The notes under the pieces: generated by a model | What the model saw: the letters and a program-made list of their open reading frames with translations, nothing else | Told to the model about the DNA's origin: nothing | The model's database searches: none | Position numbers and translations under genes: made by a program | NCBI GenBank assembly: GCA_015062015.1 | Contig: SUVM01000007.1 | Location: 1 to 36,373, forward strand | DNA length: 36,373 nt | Direction of reading: 5' to 3' | Source of the DNA: Akkermansiaceae bacterium | GTDB lineage: Bacteria > Verrucomicrobiota > Verrucomicrobiia > Verrucomicrobiales > Akkermansiaceae | Shown: piece after piece, positions 18,390-28,180 of the stretch | Layout: each line of letters opens with the position of its first letter | Numbering within the stretch: position 1 is the first letter of the stretch

Positions 18390-19043
18390 TTAGGGTTGTT
18401 GAAGAATTTTCAACAAATCTGATAATGTGGGCAAAATTTTGCAAGCACGCGAAAAATCGGCATGGGCAGTCATTCTGTTCGGAATCGCGATGCATGGGAT
18501 ACCCGCATTTTGTGCAGCGACAGTGCCGTTTTCCGAATCTTCTATGATAATGCATTGGGATTTCGGAATGTCGAGACATTTTGCAGCGGCTAAAAATAAC
18601 GCAGGATCAGGTTTAACCGGATAACCGTCCGTGCGTGTGAAAACACCGTTAAAATCGTCGTAGATATTCAACTTGCGCAGCCAGCCTTCGACCCAACGCC
18701 GGGAGGATGAGGAAGCAACAGCCATGGGGATATGATGAGCCTTGCACCAGTTGAGTAACTCGGCAACACCGCTCATCAGGCCCATTTGTTCTAAATCCGC
18801 TTCCAGCACAGCTTGGCGTGCCGGTGTTTCTACCTCCCAGTCATAATGCTTACCTGTGAGCGATTCGAGATAGTCTGCCGGGTTCCAGTGAGAATAACCG
18901 GCACCGAGGCACGGTGAATATGTTTCGATAGAAATCTCTTGTCCCTCTCTCTTAAAGAGCTGTACCCAAGAGCGGTAAATGGCCCATTCTGTATCTACGA
19001 GAACACCATCGAAATCAAAAATAATACCGCGAGGATTAATCAT
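18390..19043 (-). CDS. HAD-superfamily hydrolase (beta-phosphoglucomutase-like)
   Basis: IFDFDGVLVDTEW, AVASSSSRRWVEGWL, KPDPALFLAAA, IIIEDSENGTVAA motifs. Confidence 0.9.
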   Translation of the reverse strand: MINPRGIIFDFDGVLVDTEWAIYRSWVQLFKREGQEISIETYSPCLGAGYSHWNPADYLESLTGKHYDWEVETPARQAVLEADLEQMGLMSGVAELLNWCKAHHIPMAVASSSSRRWVEGWLRKLNIYDDFNGVFTRTDGYPVKPDPALFLAAAKCLDIPKSQCIIIEDSENGTVAAQNAGIPCIAIPNRMTAHADFSRACKILPTLSDLLKILQQP

Positions 19044-20404
19044 AATTTGCCACTGACACGAGCTTTAAGCCATTCTTTGAAAGAACGATGGGCTAAATTC
19101 TTTCTGAAAATGTAAATAGCGATAATCGTGTAAAAGACGTTCGGAATCCATGCGCTTATCCATGCTTGTATAACGCCTGCTTCCCCCAGTGCCGGAAACA
19201 CGCGGTACAAGAACAGCATGAGCGCGGCTAATATGACTGCAATGCCTATCCCCTTCATCGTGCCGCGACGCTGGAATGTTACCGAACTCGGTATAGCGAG
19301 CAATACAAGCACCATGCAGCTGAAAATGCGAGCTATGCGTACATGCCATTCTGTGCGGCGTTTGTAGCGGTCTTCTCGGGAACCGGCTCCGGATTTAATG
19401 TATTCATAGAGCTCGGAGGTACCCATGGCATCAATTCTGCCACCCGGTCCCGGGCTGATGATTTGGTAGGGTTTTTCATCGAACGGAACCACCATCACAT
19501 CGTGCGTCACGCCGTCTTTGGGTTTGACGTTAGGGGGAGCTGTTTCAAAAACAGTTACATCTTTGAGGGTCCATGTAGAATCCTGCTTATTCCATGTTGC
19601 CTCTTTAACGCTGTATTTGCAAACACTTTTACCTTGGCTGTTTTTATCGAATTGGATAATTTCCAAATCGTACATCGGGGCGCCCGGGTTGTCTATGGAA
19701 GAAGGTTTGCCTACCACCCAATGGCGGGCATTAGCTTCGCTTCTATATACCAAAGCAGCTGCTGTTCCATCCTCATTTTTTTCTTGTTTGAGCTGCATTT
19801 GGCGGTACATCATGCCGTTTGGTGCCCAATGAAACCCGAAAATGCCGTATGCAACAGATACCAAAGCTCCGAAAATGAAAATGGGCATGCATAAACGCAA
19901 CAGCGAACGGCCGGACTGCATCATGCCGGTAATTTCGCATGTGCCGGATAGCTTGCTGAGGCACCACATGGTACCCATCATCAGGGTGTAAGGTAAAATT
20001 TGGTACAAGAACATCGGCATCTGAGAGCCGTAGAACTTGAGGGACTGGACGATGGGGTCATCAAATCGAGAGCGGAATCGCTCCATATTGTCCGTAAAGT
20101 CTGCTAAAATATAAATCAGCAGCAATATGAGCGTACACATCAGGAAATAGCTGATAAAGTTACGCGTCATGTACCGATCCATGGTGCCCATGCAGGCATA
20201 AAAAAGAGAACCTATAAACGGCAGATAGCACAGTATCAACAGAAAAATGGGGCGGCATTTTTGTTCGATGGGATAAGTTTCGGGCATGCCCGGTACCTCC
20301 CACTTCATTTGTTCCAATTCTGCCGGCACCAGATACCACGCTAATAAGGTTCCCAACGCAAACAGAATCAGAATAGGCGTAATGCGTTTAATGATATTGT
20401 TCAA
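19040..20404 (-). CDS. LptF/LptG-family (YjgP/YjgQ) permease
   Basis: MDRYMTRNFISYFLMCTLILLLIYILADFTDNMERF plus conserved C-terminal TM set. The track start 20425 is TTG; a TTG at 20404 has AGGAG 9 nt upstream. Confidence 0.82.
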   Translation of the reverse strand: MNNIIKRITPILILFALGTLLAWYLVPAELEQMKWEVPGMPETYPIEQKCRPIFLLILCYLPFIGSLFYACMGTMDRYMTRNFISYFLMCTLILLLIYILADFTDNMERFRSRFDDPIVQSLKFYGSQMPMFLYQILPYTLMMGTMWCLSKLSGTCEITGMMQSGRSLLRLCMPIFIFGALVSVAYGIFGFHWAPNGMMYRQMQLKQEKNEDGTAAALVYRSEANARHWVVGKPSSIDNPGAPMYDLEIIQFDKNSQGKSVCKYSVKEATWNKQDSTWTLKDVTVFETAPPNVKPKDGVTHDVMVVPFDEKPYQIISPGPGGRIDAMGTSELYEYIKSGAGSREDRYKRRTEWHVRIARIFSCMVLVLLAIPSSVTFQRRGTMKGIGIAVILAALMLFLYRVFPALGEAGVIQAWISAWIPNVFYTIIAIYIFRKNLAHRSFKEWLKARVSGKL

Positions 20405-20437
20405 TCCCCTGCTCTCCTTATTCAATTTTTAGTTATG

Positions 20438-21217
20438 TCAGCATCCTCGCTCTAAACGTTCTGCCAAGAAAGACGGCAACCCGGCTTCGAGGATAGCATG
20501 CTGTGCTCCTGCTATGTCGTAGGGTACGCGTTTCATCAAAACCATGTTGGCATCGGAATCAAAAATAGCGTAGCAGGCGCGCGGGTCGTTGTCTCTGGGC
20601 TGGCCTACGGAGCCAACGTTAACAAAATACTTATGCCCGGGAATCGGTTGCAACTCGGCATAGCCGTTCATAACCAATCGGTGCTTTGCTTCATAATCTT
20701 CCTCTGCATGCCGACCGTCCCAGTGGTAAATTTTAGGAATATGGGTGTGCCCGTGAAAACACAGCTGAGAGAACTGTTTGTTGAAGTTCCCTGCGGCATC
20801 GTTGGCGTTAATAATGTAATTCCATGCCTTGGGTTGGTCTAATGTAGAGTGTACAATGGTAAACGAATTGGCCCCGGTTCCGGTTGGGCGTACAATTCGT
20901 TGATATTGCAGGCGAGCCAACCATTGTAGTTGCTCGTCGGTGAGTTGGCGCACCGTCCATTCCATTGCTTCACGCGCCATGTCGTTCATTTTTTCGTACA
21001 TGGGGGCAACAACTTCGGCATCGTGGTTACCTTTGACAACGGGACAATTCAGTTGGCGTATGTAGTCTACACAGGTGCCGGGGTAAGCGTTATAGCCTAC
21101 AATATCGCCCAAGCACGCTACTTCTGTGCAGTGCTCCTGCTCAAAGGCATCGCTCATTACCGCGTACAAGGCGTGGTAATTGGAATGAATATCGCTGATG
21201 ATGGCCGTTCTGGACAT
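20438..21217 (-). CDS. Metallophosphoesterase (YfcE/DiaA-type)
   Basis: ISDIHSNYHAL, CLGDIVGYN, VKGNHDAEV, CFHGHTHIPKIY, FVNVGSVGQPRDNDPRACYAI. Confidence 0.92.
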   Translation of the reverse strand: MSRTAIISDIHSNYHALYAVMSDAFEQEHCTEVACLGDIVGYNAYPGTCVDYIRQLNCPVVKGNHDAEVVAPMYEKMNDMAREAMEWTVRQLTDEQLQWLARLQYQRIVRPTGTGANSFTIVHSTLDQPKAWNYIINANDAAGNFNKQFSQLCFHGHTHIPKIYHWDGRHAEEDYEAKHRLVMNGYAELQPIPGHKYFVNVGSVGQPRDNDPRACYAIFDSDANMVLMKRVPYDIAGAQHAILEAGLPSFLAERLERGC

Positions 21218-21229
21218 GCTATGCTTTTC

Positions 21230-21258
21230 CTAATAGCACAATTAGTGACATTTGACAA
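21230..21258 (-). promoter_or_regulatory. Candidate sigma70 promoter for the metallophosphoesterase operon
   Basis: Minus strand TTGTCA (21253-21258), 17-nt spacer, TATTAG (21230-21235); -10 is 12 nt from the ATG at 21217. Confidence 0.4.
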
Positions 21259-21294
21259 GATAAATCTGCTGTTTTGGTGGCAGTTGCTGCAAAT

Positions 21295-22551
21295 TTAACG
21301 AGTGAGGCCGTCTTGTTTAGCTTGGTTCCAGTAGGCGTATTCGGAGCGGTTGAAGTCTACATACTCCGGGGAGAGGTCTGTTGTATAGACGGTGTAGCTG
21401 TCTTTACCGAGATTGAGGTTGATGAGCACTGTAAACTCTTTCGCCTGAACTCTTGCGCGCAAATCATCGCTGGGGGTATCTGTTTGCACACCACCACGGC
21501 AAGCTGGTAGTCCGGCAATATCGATGTCAATTTTTTCCTCCCGAACCCGCGTGCCGCTGTAACCGACGGCGTGGATAATTCTGCCCCAGTTGGGGTCTCC
21601 GCCATTCCACGAGCTCTTAACGAGCGAAGATTTGGCCACACCCTCGGCAACTCGCTTGGCTTCTGCGGCAGACGGTGCCCCGTCTACCTGCACCGTCACA
21701 AACTTTGTAACACGTTCACCATCTTGTACGATACGGCGTGCTTGCTCCATCAGCACATAGTGTAAAGCTTGGGTAAAGGTGTCCCACCCTTTCTTGCCGG
21801 GGGCAAGCTCCACACCGGATGCCCCGTTAGCCATTACCAGGCAGGTGTCGTTGGTGCTCATATCACCATCGATGGTAATGCGGTTAAATGTTTCGGAAAC
21901 ATCTTTTTTGACAATCTTCTCCAAATCGGCGCGAGATATGGCAGCGTCTGTACAGACTAAACAAATCATCGTTGCCATGCAAGGGGCAATCATTCCGGCA
22001 CCTTTGCAGCAGGAGCCGATACGAACCGGTTTGCCATCTACCATCAGTTCTACGGCAACTTCTTTCTCTCGCGTATCGCTGGTGATAATGGCAGATGCCA
22101 CATCGTGCCCTTTGTCTGCAGAGAGATTTTGGCACAATTCGGGCAGCCTCGGCTCGATGCGCACCATCGGCATGGGCAACCCGATAACACCGGTAGAGCA
22201 AACCGCTACCTCTGCTGCCTTGAGCCCCAGCCCTTTAGCAATCAGGCTGCATTCTTTGCGCGCTACGGCTACACCGGCGGCCCCTGTGCAGGCATTAGCA
22301 TTGCCGCTGTTGGCAACAATGGCGCGTATATTACCGCGTTTGAGGTGGTTTTGGCTTACCCGTACACAGGCGGCCCGAACACGGTTTGTGGTAAATGTGC
22401 CGGCAGAAGTAGTTGGCTCTGTGGAATATACCAGGGCCAAGTCCAAGCGCGTGGCAGTTGGTTTTTTTATACCACAGGAAAGCGCGTTGGCAACAAACCC
22501 CTTAGCGGCCGTTACGCCGCCCTCTATCTCCTTGTATGAGCATGTAGACAT
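21295..22551 (-). CDS. argJ: Bifunctional glutamate N-acetyltransferase/amino-acid acetyltransferase
   Basis: GGVTAAKGFVANALSCGIK, NSGNANACTG, CSTGVIG, ITIDGDMSTNDTCLVMANG, GDPNWGRIIHAVGYSG. Confidence 0.96.
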   Translation of the reverse strand: MSTCSYKEIEGGVTAAKGFVANALSCGIKKPTATRLDLALVYSTEPTTSAGTFTTNRVRAACVRVSQNHLKRGNIRAIVANSGNANACTGAAGVAVARKECSLIAKGLGLKAAEVAVCSTGVIGLPMPMVRIEPRLPELCQNLSADKGHDVASAIITSDTREKEVAVELMVDGKPVRIGSCCKGAGMIAPCMATMICLVCTDAAISRADLEKIVKKDVSETFNRITIDGDMSTNDTCLVMANGASGVELAPGKKGWDTFTQALHYVLMEQARRIVQDGERVTKFVTVQVDGAPSAAEAKRVAEGVAKSSLVKSSWNGGDPNWGRIIHAVGYSGTRVREEKIDIDIAGLPACRGGVQTDTPSDDLRARVQAKEFTVLINLNLGKDSYTVYTTDLSPEYVDFNRSEYAYWNQAKQDGLTR

Positions 22552-22669
22552 GGCAAAGAATGGTTATTGTAACTCTGTACTCGCCCATTCTGCCACAGCT
22601 CTGCACATTCTGCAAGAAAAAAAGCGCGATTTAATGACAGGAATGAGCAGATGTAGACGAGAATTTGCC

Positions 22670-22698
22670 TTGATAAATACCTTTGTTGTGGTTATAAT
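22670..22698 (+). promoter_or_regulatory. Strong sigma70-like promoter for the fur-like/suf operon
   Basis: TTGATA (22670-22675), exactly 17 nt, TATAAT (22693-22698). Confidence 0.75.
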
Positions 22699-22706
22699 GC
22701 TTCCAC

Positions 22707-22724
22707 AGGAGGCCTAAAGCTCCT
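22707..22724 (+). repeat. Inverted repeat in the suf operon leader (possible operator or SD-sequestering hairpin)
   Basis: AGGAG (22707-22711) / CTCCT (22720-22724), just after the predicted TSS. Confidence 0.35.
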
Positions 22725-22735
22725 ACTAACTCAGT

Positions 22736-23200
22736 ATGCAAAAGACCTCATATTCACACAGCGGCTGTAAACGGAATGTCCCGACCTCGTTTTTGCATCG
22801 TTGCTCTCGGCTTAGGATGACGCGGCAACGGCGCATCGTCATAGATGTGTTGATAGATTCCGACGACCACCCATCTGCAGCTCAGATTTACGAGCGTGCC
22901 AAGTTGCGCATGCCCGGTATATCTCTGGCTACGATATACAACAGCTTAGATGCCTTGGTAGATGCAAAATTAGTAAATCATTTGCATCCGGATAACGGGC
23001 CGAGCCGCTATTGCCCGAATGTGGTACCGCATATTCATTTGATGGATGATAATACGCAACGCGTTATTGACGTACAGCTTAAACATGGGCTGACACCGCA
23101 GGATGTGTTTGATTTGCCCGAGGGGGTTACCATTGATACCATGGAGGCTTATTTGCATGGGAGTATCCCCGATAAATATTTTTTGGAAAACAAGTCATGA
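22736..23200 (+). CDS. Fur-family-like transcriptional regulator, divergent
   Basis: [54 protein letters not shown] matches the Fur winged-helix layout. Ends in an ATGA overlap with sufC. Confidence 0.85.
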   Translation: MQKTSYSHSGCKRNVPTSFLHRCSRLRMTRQRRIVIDVLIDSDDHPSAAQIYERAKLRMPGISLATIYNSLDALVDAKLVNHLHPDNGPSRYCPNVVPHIHLMDDNTQRVIDVQLKHGLTPQDVFDLPEGVTIDTMEAYLHGSIPDKYFLENKS

Positions 23201-23943
23201 GTCTGATAATCAAAGATCTGAAGGCACGCGTTAAAGACGGCGCGCAAATATTGAATGGAGTGAGTTTAGAGATTCCCAAGGGCGAGGTGCACGCCATCAT
23301 GGGACCTAACGGCTCCGGCAAAAGTACGCTGTCTAAAGTTCTTTGCGGGCACCCGGCTTACGAGGTTATCTCGGGTACGGCAGAGCTCGACGGGCAAAAT
23401 CTTTTTGCTATGAGTGCAGACGAGCGCAGCAGAGCCGGCTTATTTTTGGCATTTCAGTACCCTGTGGAGGTGCCGGGAGTAAGCAATGCAAACTTTTTGC
23501 GTGCGGCATTACAAGCACGTTTGCCCGAGGGCGAAGAGCTTGATGCCGTTCAGTTTTATAAGACGCTGCGCTCTACCATGGCAAAATTGGGTATGGATAC
23601 CAAGTTTACCTCCCGTGCGGTCAATGAAGGTTTTTCCGGCGGCGAGAAGAAGCGCAACGATGTGTTGCAGATGATGATGTTGAACCCGACCTATGCCATT
23701 TTGGATGAGACAGACAGCGGGTTGGATGTAGATGCCCTGCGGATTGTATCTGACGGGGTTAATGCCATGCGCGCGCCGTACCGCAGCTTCATGATCATTA
23801 CACACTACAAGCGCTTATTGGATTACATACGCCCCGATGTAGTGCATGTGCTGCACCGCGGGCGTATTGTACGCACCGCCGGTTATGAAATTGTGGACGA
23901 AATTGAGCAAAAAGGCTTTGACTTCCTCAAAATCGAAGAGTGA
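23197..23943 (+). CDS. sufC: Fe-S cluster assembly ATPase SufC
   Basis: [55 protein letters not shown]. Confidence 0.97.
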   Translation: MSLIIKDLKARVKDGAQILNGVSLEIPKGEVHAIMGPNGSGKSTLSKVLCGHPAYEVISGTAELDGQNLFAMSADERSRAGLFLAFQYPVEVPGVSNANFLRAALQARLPEGEELDAVQFYKTLRSTMAKLGMDTKFTSRAVNEGFSGGEKKRNDVLQMMMLNPTYAILDETDSGLDVDALRIVSDGVNAMRAPYRSFMIITHYKRLLDYIRPDVVHVLHRGRIVRTAGYEIVDEIEQKGFDFLKIEE

Positions 23944-25343
23944 TGGATGACTCAACATTTCAGATAGATACTCGCGGAGAATTCGCTTTCCCCGAGAATC
24001 ATCGTTTTGATGCCGGGTACGGCTTAACAGACGAAACGATTGACTATATTTGCGATGCGAAGGGCGAGCCGGATTGGGTGCGCCGGTTCCGCAAAGATGC
24101 GTTAAAACAATTCCGCGAAATGCCCATGCCCACGCATTGGGCTCCTAAGGAAATCAATGCCTTGGATTTTGATAAGATTCGCTATTATCTTGCGCACGGC
24201 ACGGCTCCGTATAAGGATTGGGAAGAAGTGCCCGAAGATGTGAAACGCACATTTGAGCGTTTGGGTGTACCGGAGCAGGAACGCGCTTTTTTGGCAGGGG
24301 TGGATGCCCAATACGACTCCGAAACTGCCTATAACAATATGCGCGAGGAGCTTAGCAAGCAAGGTGTTATATTTGTTAACTCTACCGAGGGCTTGCGGGA
24401 CTACGAGCATATTTTCCGTCCGTGGTTCGGCAAGGTGATTCCTGTTAACGACAACAAATTCTCTGCGCTGAACCATGCCGCTTTTTCCGGCGGTTCGTTT
24501 ATTTATGTGCCTAAAGGGGTAAAATTAAATCAACCGCTTCAGGCATATTTCCGCATCAATTCCGAGAGTATGGGCCAATTCGAGCGCACGCTTATCATAG
24601 CAGACGAAGGGGCCGAGCTTATGTATATGGAAGGGTGCACGGCTCCTAAATACGACAGTGCCACCCTGCACTCCGGCGTTGTAGAGCTTGTGGCTCTTAA
24701 GGGAGCCAAGATTCAATACGTCACCGTTCAAAACTGGGCAACCAACGTGTATAATCTCGTCATCCAACGTGGCTTGGCAATGGAAGATGCCGAGATTCGG
24801 TGGATAGACTGCAACATAGGCTCCGGAGTCACGATGAAATACCCTGCGGTTGTGCTCAAGGGGCGCCGTGCGCGTGGCGAGGTTGTCAGCATCTCTCTGG
24901 CGCACAGCGGGCAATTGCAGGATACAGGTGCCAGAATGATTCACGCTGCCCCGGAAACCACATCCAACATTGTCGCTAAGTCCATATCCATTGGCGAGGG
25001 TCGCGCCAGTTATCGTGGTGAGGTAAACATCCTCAAAGGCATGAAGGGGTGTAAAAATAATACCGAGTGTGATGCCTTGCTCATTAACCACAACAGCCGC
25101 ACGGATACCTACCCCGCTATCAGCGTGCACGGCAATGCCTCTGCCGTGCAGCACGAGGCATCCGTATCTCAGGTGGACGAGGAAATGCTCTTTTACATGC
25201 AGCAGCGCGGGCTTACACGCGCACAGGCAATGAGTTTGGCTGTTAATGGATTCATTAATGATTTGGTGCAGGAATTCCCCATGGAATATTCTGTGGAATT
25301 GCGCCGCCTTATCGATTTACAAATGGAAGATTCTATCGGTTGA
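23943..25343 (+). CDS. sufB: Fe-S cluster scaffold SufB
   Basis: [61 protein letters not shown]. The track start 23940 is GTG; ATG at 23943 gives TGATG coupling. Confidence 0.97.
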   Translation: MDDSTFQIDTRGEFAFPENHRFDAGYGLTDETIDYICDAKGEPDWVRRFRKDALKQFREMPMPTHWAPKEINALDFDKIRYYLAHGTAPYKDWEEVPEDVKRTFERLGVPEQERAFLAGVDAQYDSETAYNNMREELSKQGVIFVNSTEGLRDYEHIFRPWFGKVIPVNDNKFSALNHAAFSGGSFIYVPKGVKLNQPLQAYFRINSESMGQFERTLIIADEGAELMYMEGCTAPKYDSATLHSGVVELVALKGAKIQYVTVQNWATNVYNLVIQRGLAMEDAEIRWIDCNIGSGVTMKYPAVVLKGRRARGEVVSISLAHSGQLQDTGARMIHAAPETTSNIVAKSISIGEGRASYRGEVNILKGMKGCKNNTECDALLINHNSRTDTYPAISVHGNASAVQHEASVSQVDEEMLFYMQQRGLTRAQAMSLAVNGFINDLVQEFPMEYSVELRRLIDLQMEDSIG

Positions 25344-25362
25344 TTAGATTTAGCATTGGTTT

Positions 25363-26535
25363 ATGAATATTTCGGAAAGTTTGAACCTTGAAGCAGCTTT
25401 TGCCCAAGCAGAGGCCGATGCACAAATTCGCCGTGCTTTAGAGCAAAATGCTCAACGGTTTGCAGCGGCGCAGCTCCCGAATCGTTATAACGAAGATTGG
25501 CGATTTGGTAAGCCTGCTCAATTTGCTGAAGAGTTGGCAGAAATGCTGGCAGCCCGGGAGCCGGTGCAAGCCGCTATTCGCATAGAATCCGGCGATGGGG
25601 TTCATGCAGAGCGTATCTCCCCCCGTGATGAAGATTTGAAGGAAACCCTGCAATTGATGCCCACTATTGGGTCGGATTACTTTTTGGGCTTGCATGTAGA
25701 GCGATTCGGTACGGGATGTTGCATCATGCTGGAGCCCGGCGCCGTGGTGGAAAACCCCATTGTTATTACTTACGAGGTGGGAGCCGGCCTCTATACACCC
25801 AGCACTTTCATTATGGCCGGAGCGGGAGCCAAAGCCCGGATTATAGAAAAGCATATTTGCCGGGATGGAGCCGCCATTTTCTGTGCGCGTAGCATCCAAT
25901 TGGCAGAGGGTGCAGATATTGCCGTTGAGTTGCACGAGAGCGGAGCCGGTGTTAGCAAAGCTTTCAATATTACCAATATTCAAAGCTTGGGGGGCCATAT
26001 CAGGCACCTTACCATGCATAACGGCCATGCTTGGGCTCGCGAAGAAACCGTTGCAGAAATAGCAGAGGCAGATGCGCGCGGCGAGATTCGCCTTTATTCT
26101 GCCAATAAGTTGTCAGGCCGGTCCGTGTTGGATCAGCATACCAAACAAGTGCACCACACAGGCGGTGCTTTTAGTGATTTGCTGTATAAAAATGTGGTGG
26201 ATGACCAAGCCACCGCCATTTTTGCAGGTAATATTTATGTAGCCCCCGCTGCTCACGATACGGATGCTTATCAAGCCAACCGTAATATGTTGTTGAGCGA
26301 AAAAGCCGGTATTCACTCCCTGCCCGGTTTGGAGATTCTGGCAGACCGCGTTAAGTGCTCTCATGGTAGTGCCAGCTCCCCCATGGATGAGGAACAACTT
26401 TTTTACCTGACATCTCGAGGCGTGGCTCGCCGGCAAGCTCAACTGTTGGTGGCAGAGGGCTTTTTGTCCGATGTAGTTAACCATTTCAAACAAGTTGACG
26501 GCGCAAAGGAGCTTGACATGAGCTCCGGCAATTGA
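25363..26535 (+). CDS. sufD: Fe-S cluster assembly protein SufD
   Basis: SGRSVLDQHTKQVHHTGGAFSDLLYKNVVDDQATAIFAGNIYVAPAAHDTDAYQANRNMLLSEKAGIHSLPGLEILADRVKCSHGSASSPMDEEQLFYLTSRG. Confidence 0.96.
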   Translation: MNISESLNLEAAFAQAEADAQIRRALEQNAQRFAAAQLPNRYNEDWRFGKPAQFAEELAEMLAAREPVQAAIRIESGDGVHAERISPRDEDLKETLQLMPTIGSDYFLGLHVERFGTGCCIMLEPGAVVENPIVITYEVGAGLYTPSTFIMAGAGAKARIIEKHICRDGAAIFCARSIQLAEGADIAVELHESGAGVSKAFNITNIQSLGGHIRHLTMHNGHAWAREETVAEIAEADARGEIRLYSANKLSGRSVLDQHTKQVHHTGGAFSDLLYKNVVDDQATAIFAGNIYVAPAAHDTDAYQANRNMLLSEKAGIHSLPGLEILADRVKCSHGSASSPMDEEQLFYLTSRGVARRQAQLLVAEGFLSDVVNHFKQVDGAKELDMSSGN

Positions 26536-26553
26536 TAAAGTAACAAGTGGCGC

Positions 26554-27351
26554 ATGAAATTTACGGCCTTTATTTCGCTTCTGATGATAGCATCCCTGCC
26601 CCTGATGGGAATGGATGCTCCATCCCTGCGTAAAAAAAAGGTATCGAAAAAACACGTTAAAACACCAAGCGAAGCGGATGTGCTGTGCCGCCGACTTTTA
26701 GAGACAACGCGCGCCATAGAATCTTTACTCCAATCAGTCTCAGATGCGGCTTCCGCCGATGCCGCTGCGCCCCAACTGCAGAGCTTGTTGCAACAAATGC
26801 GTAAACTTTTGGCGGGATTAGAACAATTGCCATTTGACGCGGAAACCACGCAGACCATCACCAAGTACATGACGGATTTGACCTATATTACGCAAGGTTA
26901 CATGCCCTTGGTGCAAGAGCTTATAGCCCAAAACGCATATGGGTCCGAGCAGTTGATGGTGCAATTGCTCAGTCACCATTCTGAAAATGATTATTCGGAC
27001 ACTGCGGACAATTTAGGAGCAGACGATTTGCCTCAATCTGTTCATCAGCGGCTACACAACACGCTCAGCACATCTCTTTACGCTTTGTGTAAAGCCATAG
27101 ATACAGCCACCGCAAAAGATGCGGCAGAAACATTGCGAGAGTGCATCGCTACTTATCGCGAATTGCAGCAGGAAGCGCAATTGCTTGCTGCCCAAACCCC
27201 GGAGGCTGCACCACCTGCAGATGTTGCCGAACAGACCGATTTTTTACGCCGTGCTCATGAACAAGAGCAACAACGACTGGAGAAAGAGGCTTATTACCAG
27301 GACCCGGATTTGCAGAGACTTTTGCAGGAAATTTTATCCCTAATGAACTGA
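26554..27351 (+). CDS. Secreted hypothetical protein, helix-rich
   Basis: 265 aa; signal peptide MKFTAFISLLMIASLPLMG, then basic and Gln/Leu-rich helical segments; in line with the suf operon. Confidence 0.65.
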   Translation: MKFTAFISLLMIASLPLMGMDAPSLRKKKVSKKHVKTPSEADVLCRRLLETTRAIESLLQSVSDAASADAAAPQLQSLLQQMRKLLAGLEQLPFDAETTQTITKYMTDLTYITQGYMPLVQELIAQNAYGSEQLMVQLLSHHSENDYSDTADNLGADDLPQSVHQRLHNTLSTSLYALCKAIDTATAKDAAETLRECIATYRELQQEAQLLAAQTPEAAPPADVAEQTDFLRRAHEQEQQRLEKEAYYQDPDLQRLLQEILSLMN

Positions 27352-27358
27352 TGACGCT

Positions 27359-28180
27359 ATGTTACGAACCGACTACCATACGCACACCCCGCTTTGCCTG
27401 CATGCAGAGGGCTCGCCGCAGGAGTTTGTTGCGGCCGCCTTGCAACAGGGGTTGCACACCTATGGCATAGCGGACCACGCCCCGATGCCCCCCCATATGG
27501 AGCCGTATGATAATTGGCGGATGAAGTCTGCGGAGCTGGAGGCGTACGCACAATGGGTAGAAGATGCGCGCACTGCTGCACAAGGCACCCCGCTTAAGGT
27601 GCTCTGCGGCTTTGAATGCGATTGGACCCCCGAGCTAAGCCCATGGGTGAAGCATTTGAGAGCGCGCGCAGATTACCTCATCGGCTCTGTGCATTATATC
27701 CCCGGCCGGGGTTCTGTAGATGATTCTCTTTATGCCAATAAGCCCCTTACCGGGAGCGTGGAGAGCGATTGGCAACAGTATTGGCAAGCTGTAGAAGCTT
27801 TGGTGCGCAGTGGTTTGTTTGATATTGTGGGGCACGTTGATTTAGTTAAAATATGGGGGCGAATCCCTGCCGGCGACCTGATGCCTTACTATGAGCCGGT
27901 TCTGACCGCGTTGGAGCACAGCGGCATGGCCGTAGAGCTTAACACTGCCGGATGGTATAAACACTGTGCCGAGCAATATCCGGCGCAGGCCTTTTTGGCA
28001 CAGTTGTTGTTGCGGCGCATACCTATTGTCATTAATTCGGATGCTCACCGCCCTGCCCATCTTTCCCGGGATTGGGAGCGCGGCGTAGAGCTGCTGCACC
28101 GGCTTTCCCCCCAAGGTATAAAACAATTTGAACACCGCACCGCACACGGTACACCTCTTCTGGCATATGGATCTGTTTGA
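27359..28180 (+). CDS. hisJ: PHP-family histidinol-phosphatase
   Basis: DYHTHTPLCLHAEGSPQEFVAAALQQGLHTYGIADHAPMP, GFECDW, DYLIGSVHYI, VGHVDLVKIWG, NSDAHRP. Confidence 0.88.
   Translation: MLRTDYHTHTPLCLHAEGSPQEFVAAALQQGLHTYGIADHAPMPPHMEPYDNWRMKSAELEAYAQWVEDARTAAQGTPLKVLCGFECDWTPELSPWVKHLRARADYLIGSVHYIPGRGSVDDSLYANKPLTGSVESDWQQYWQAVEALVRSGLFDIVGHVDLVKIWGRIPAGDLMPYYEPVLTALEHSGMAVELNTAGWYKHCAEQYPAQAFLAQLLLRRIPIVINSDAHRPAHLSRDWERGVELLHRLSPQGIKQFEHRTAHGTPLLAYGSV

Noticed and set aside
18390-18392. GCCTC...GAGGC repeat just after the HAD gene (about 18361-18382) as a terminator
   Set aside because: Only a 5-bp stem with a 9-nt loop and no T-run.
21779-22717. 312-aa plus-strand ORF
   Set aside because: Antisense to argJ, which is unambiguous; no recognisable motif, and the composition looks like a shadow frame.
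24525-25154. 209-aa minus-strand ORF
   Set aside because: Lies entirely antisense to sufB; no domain signature.
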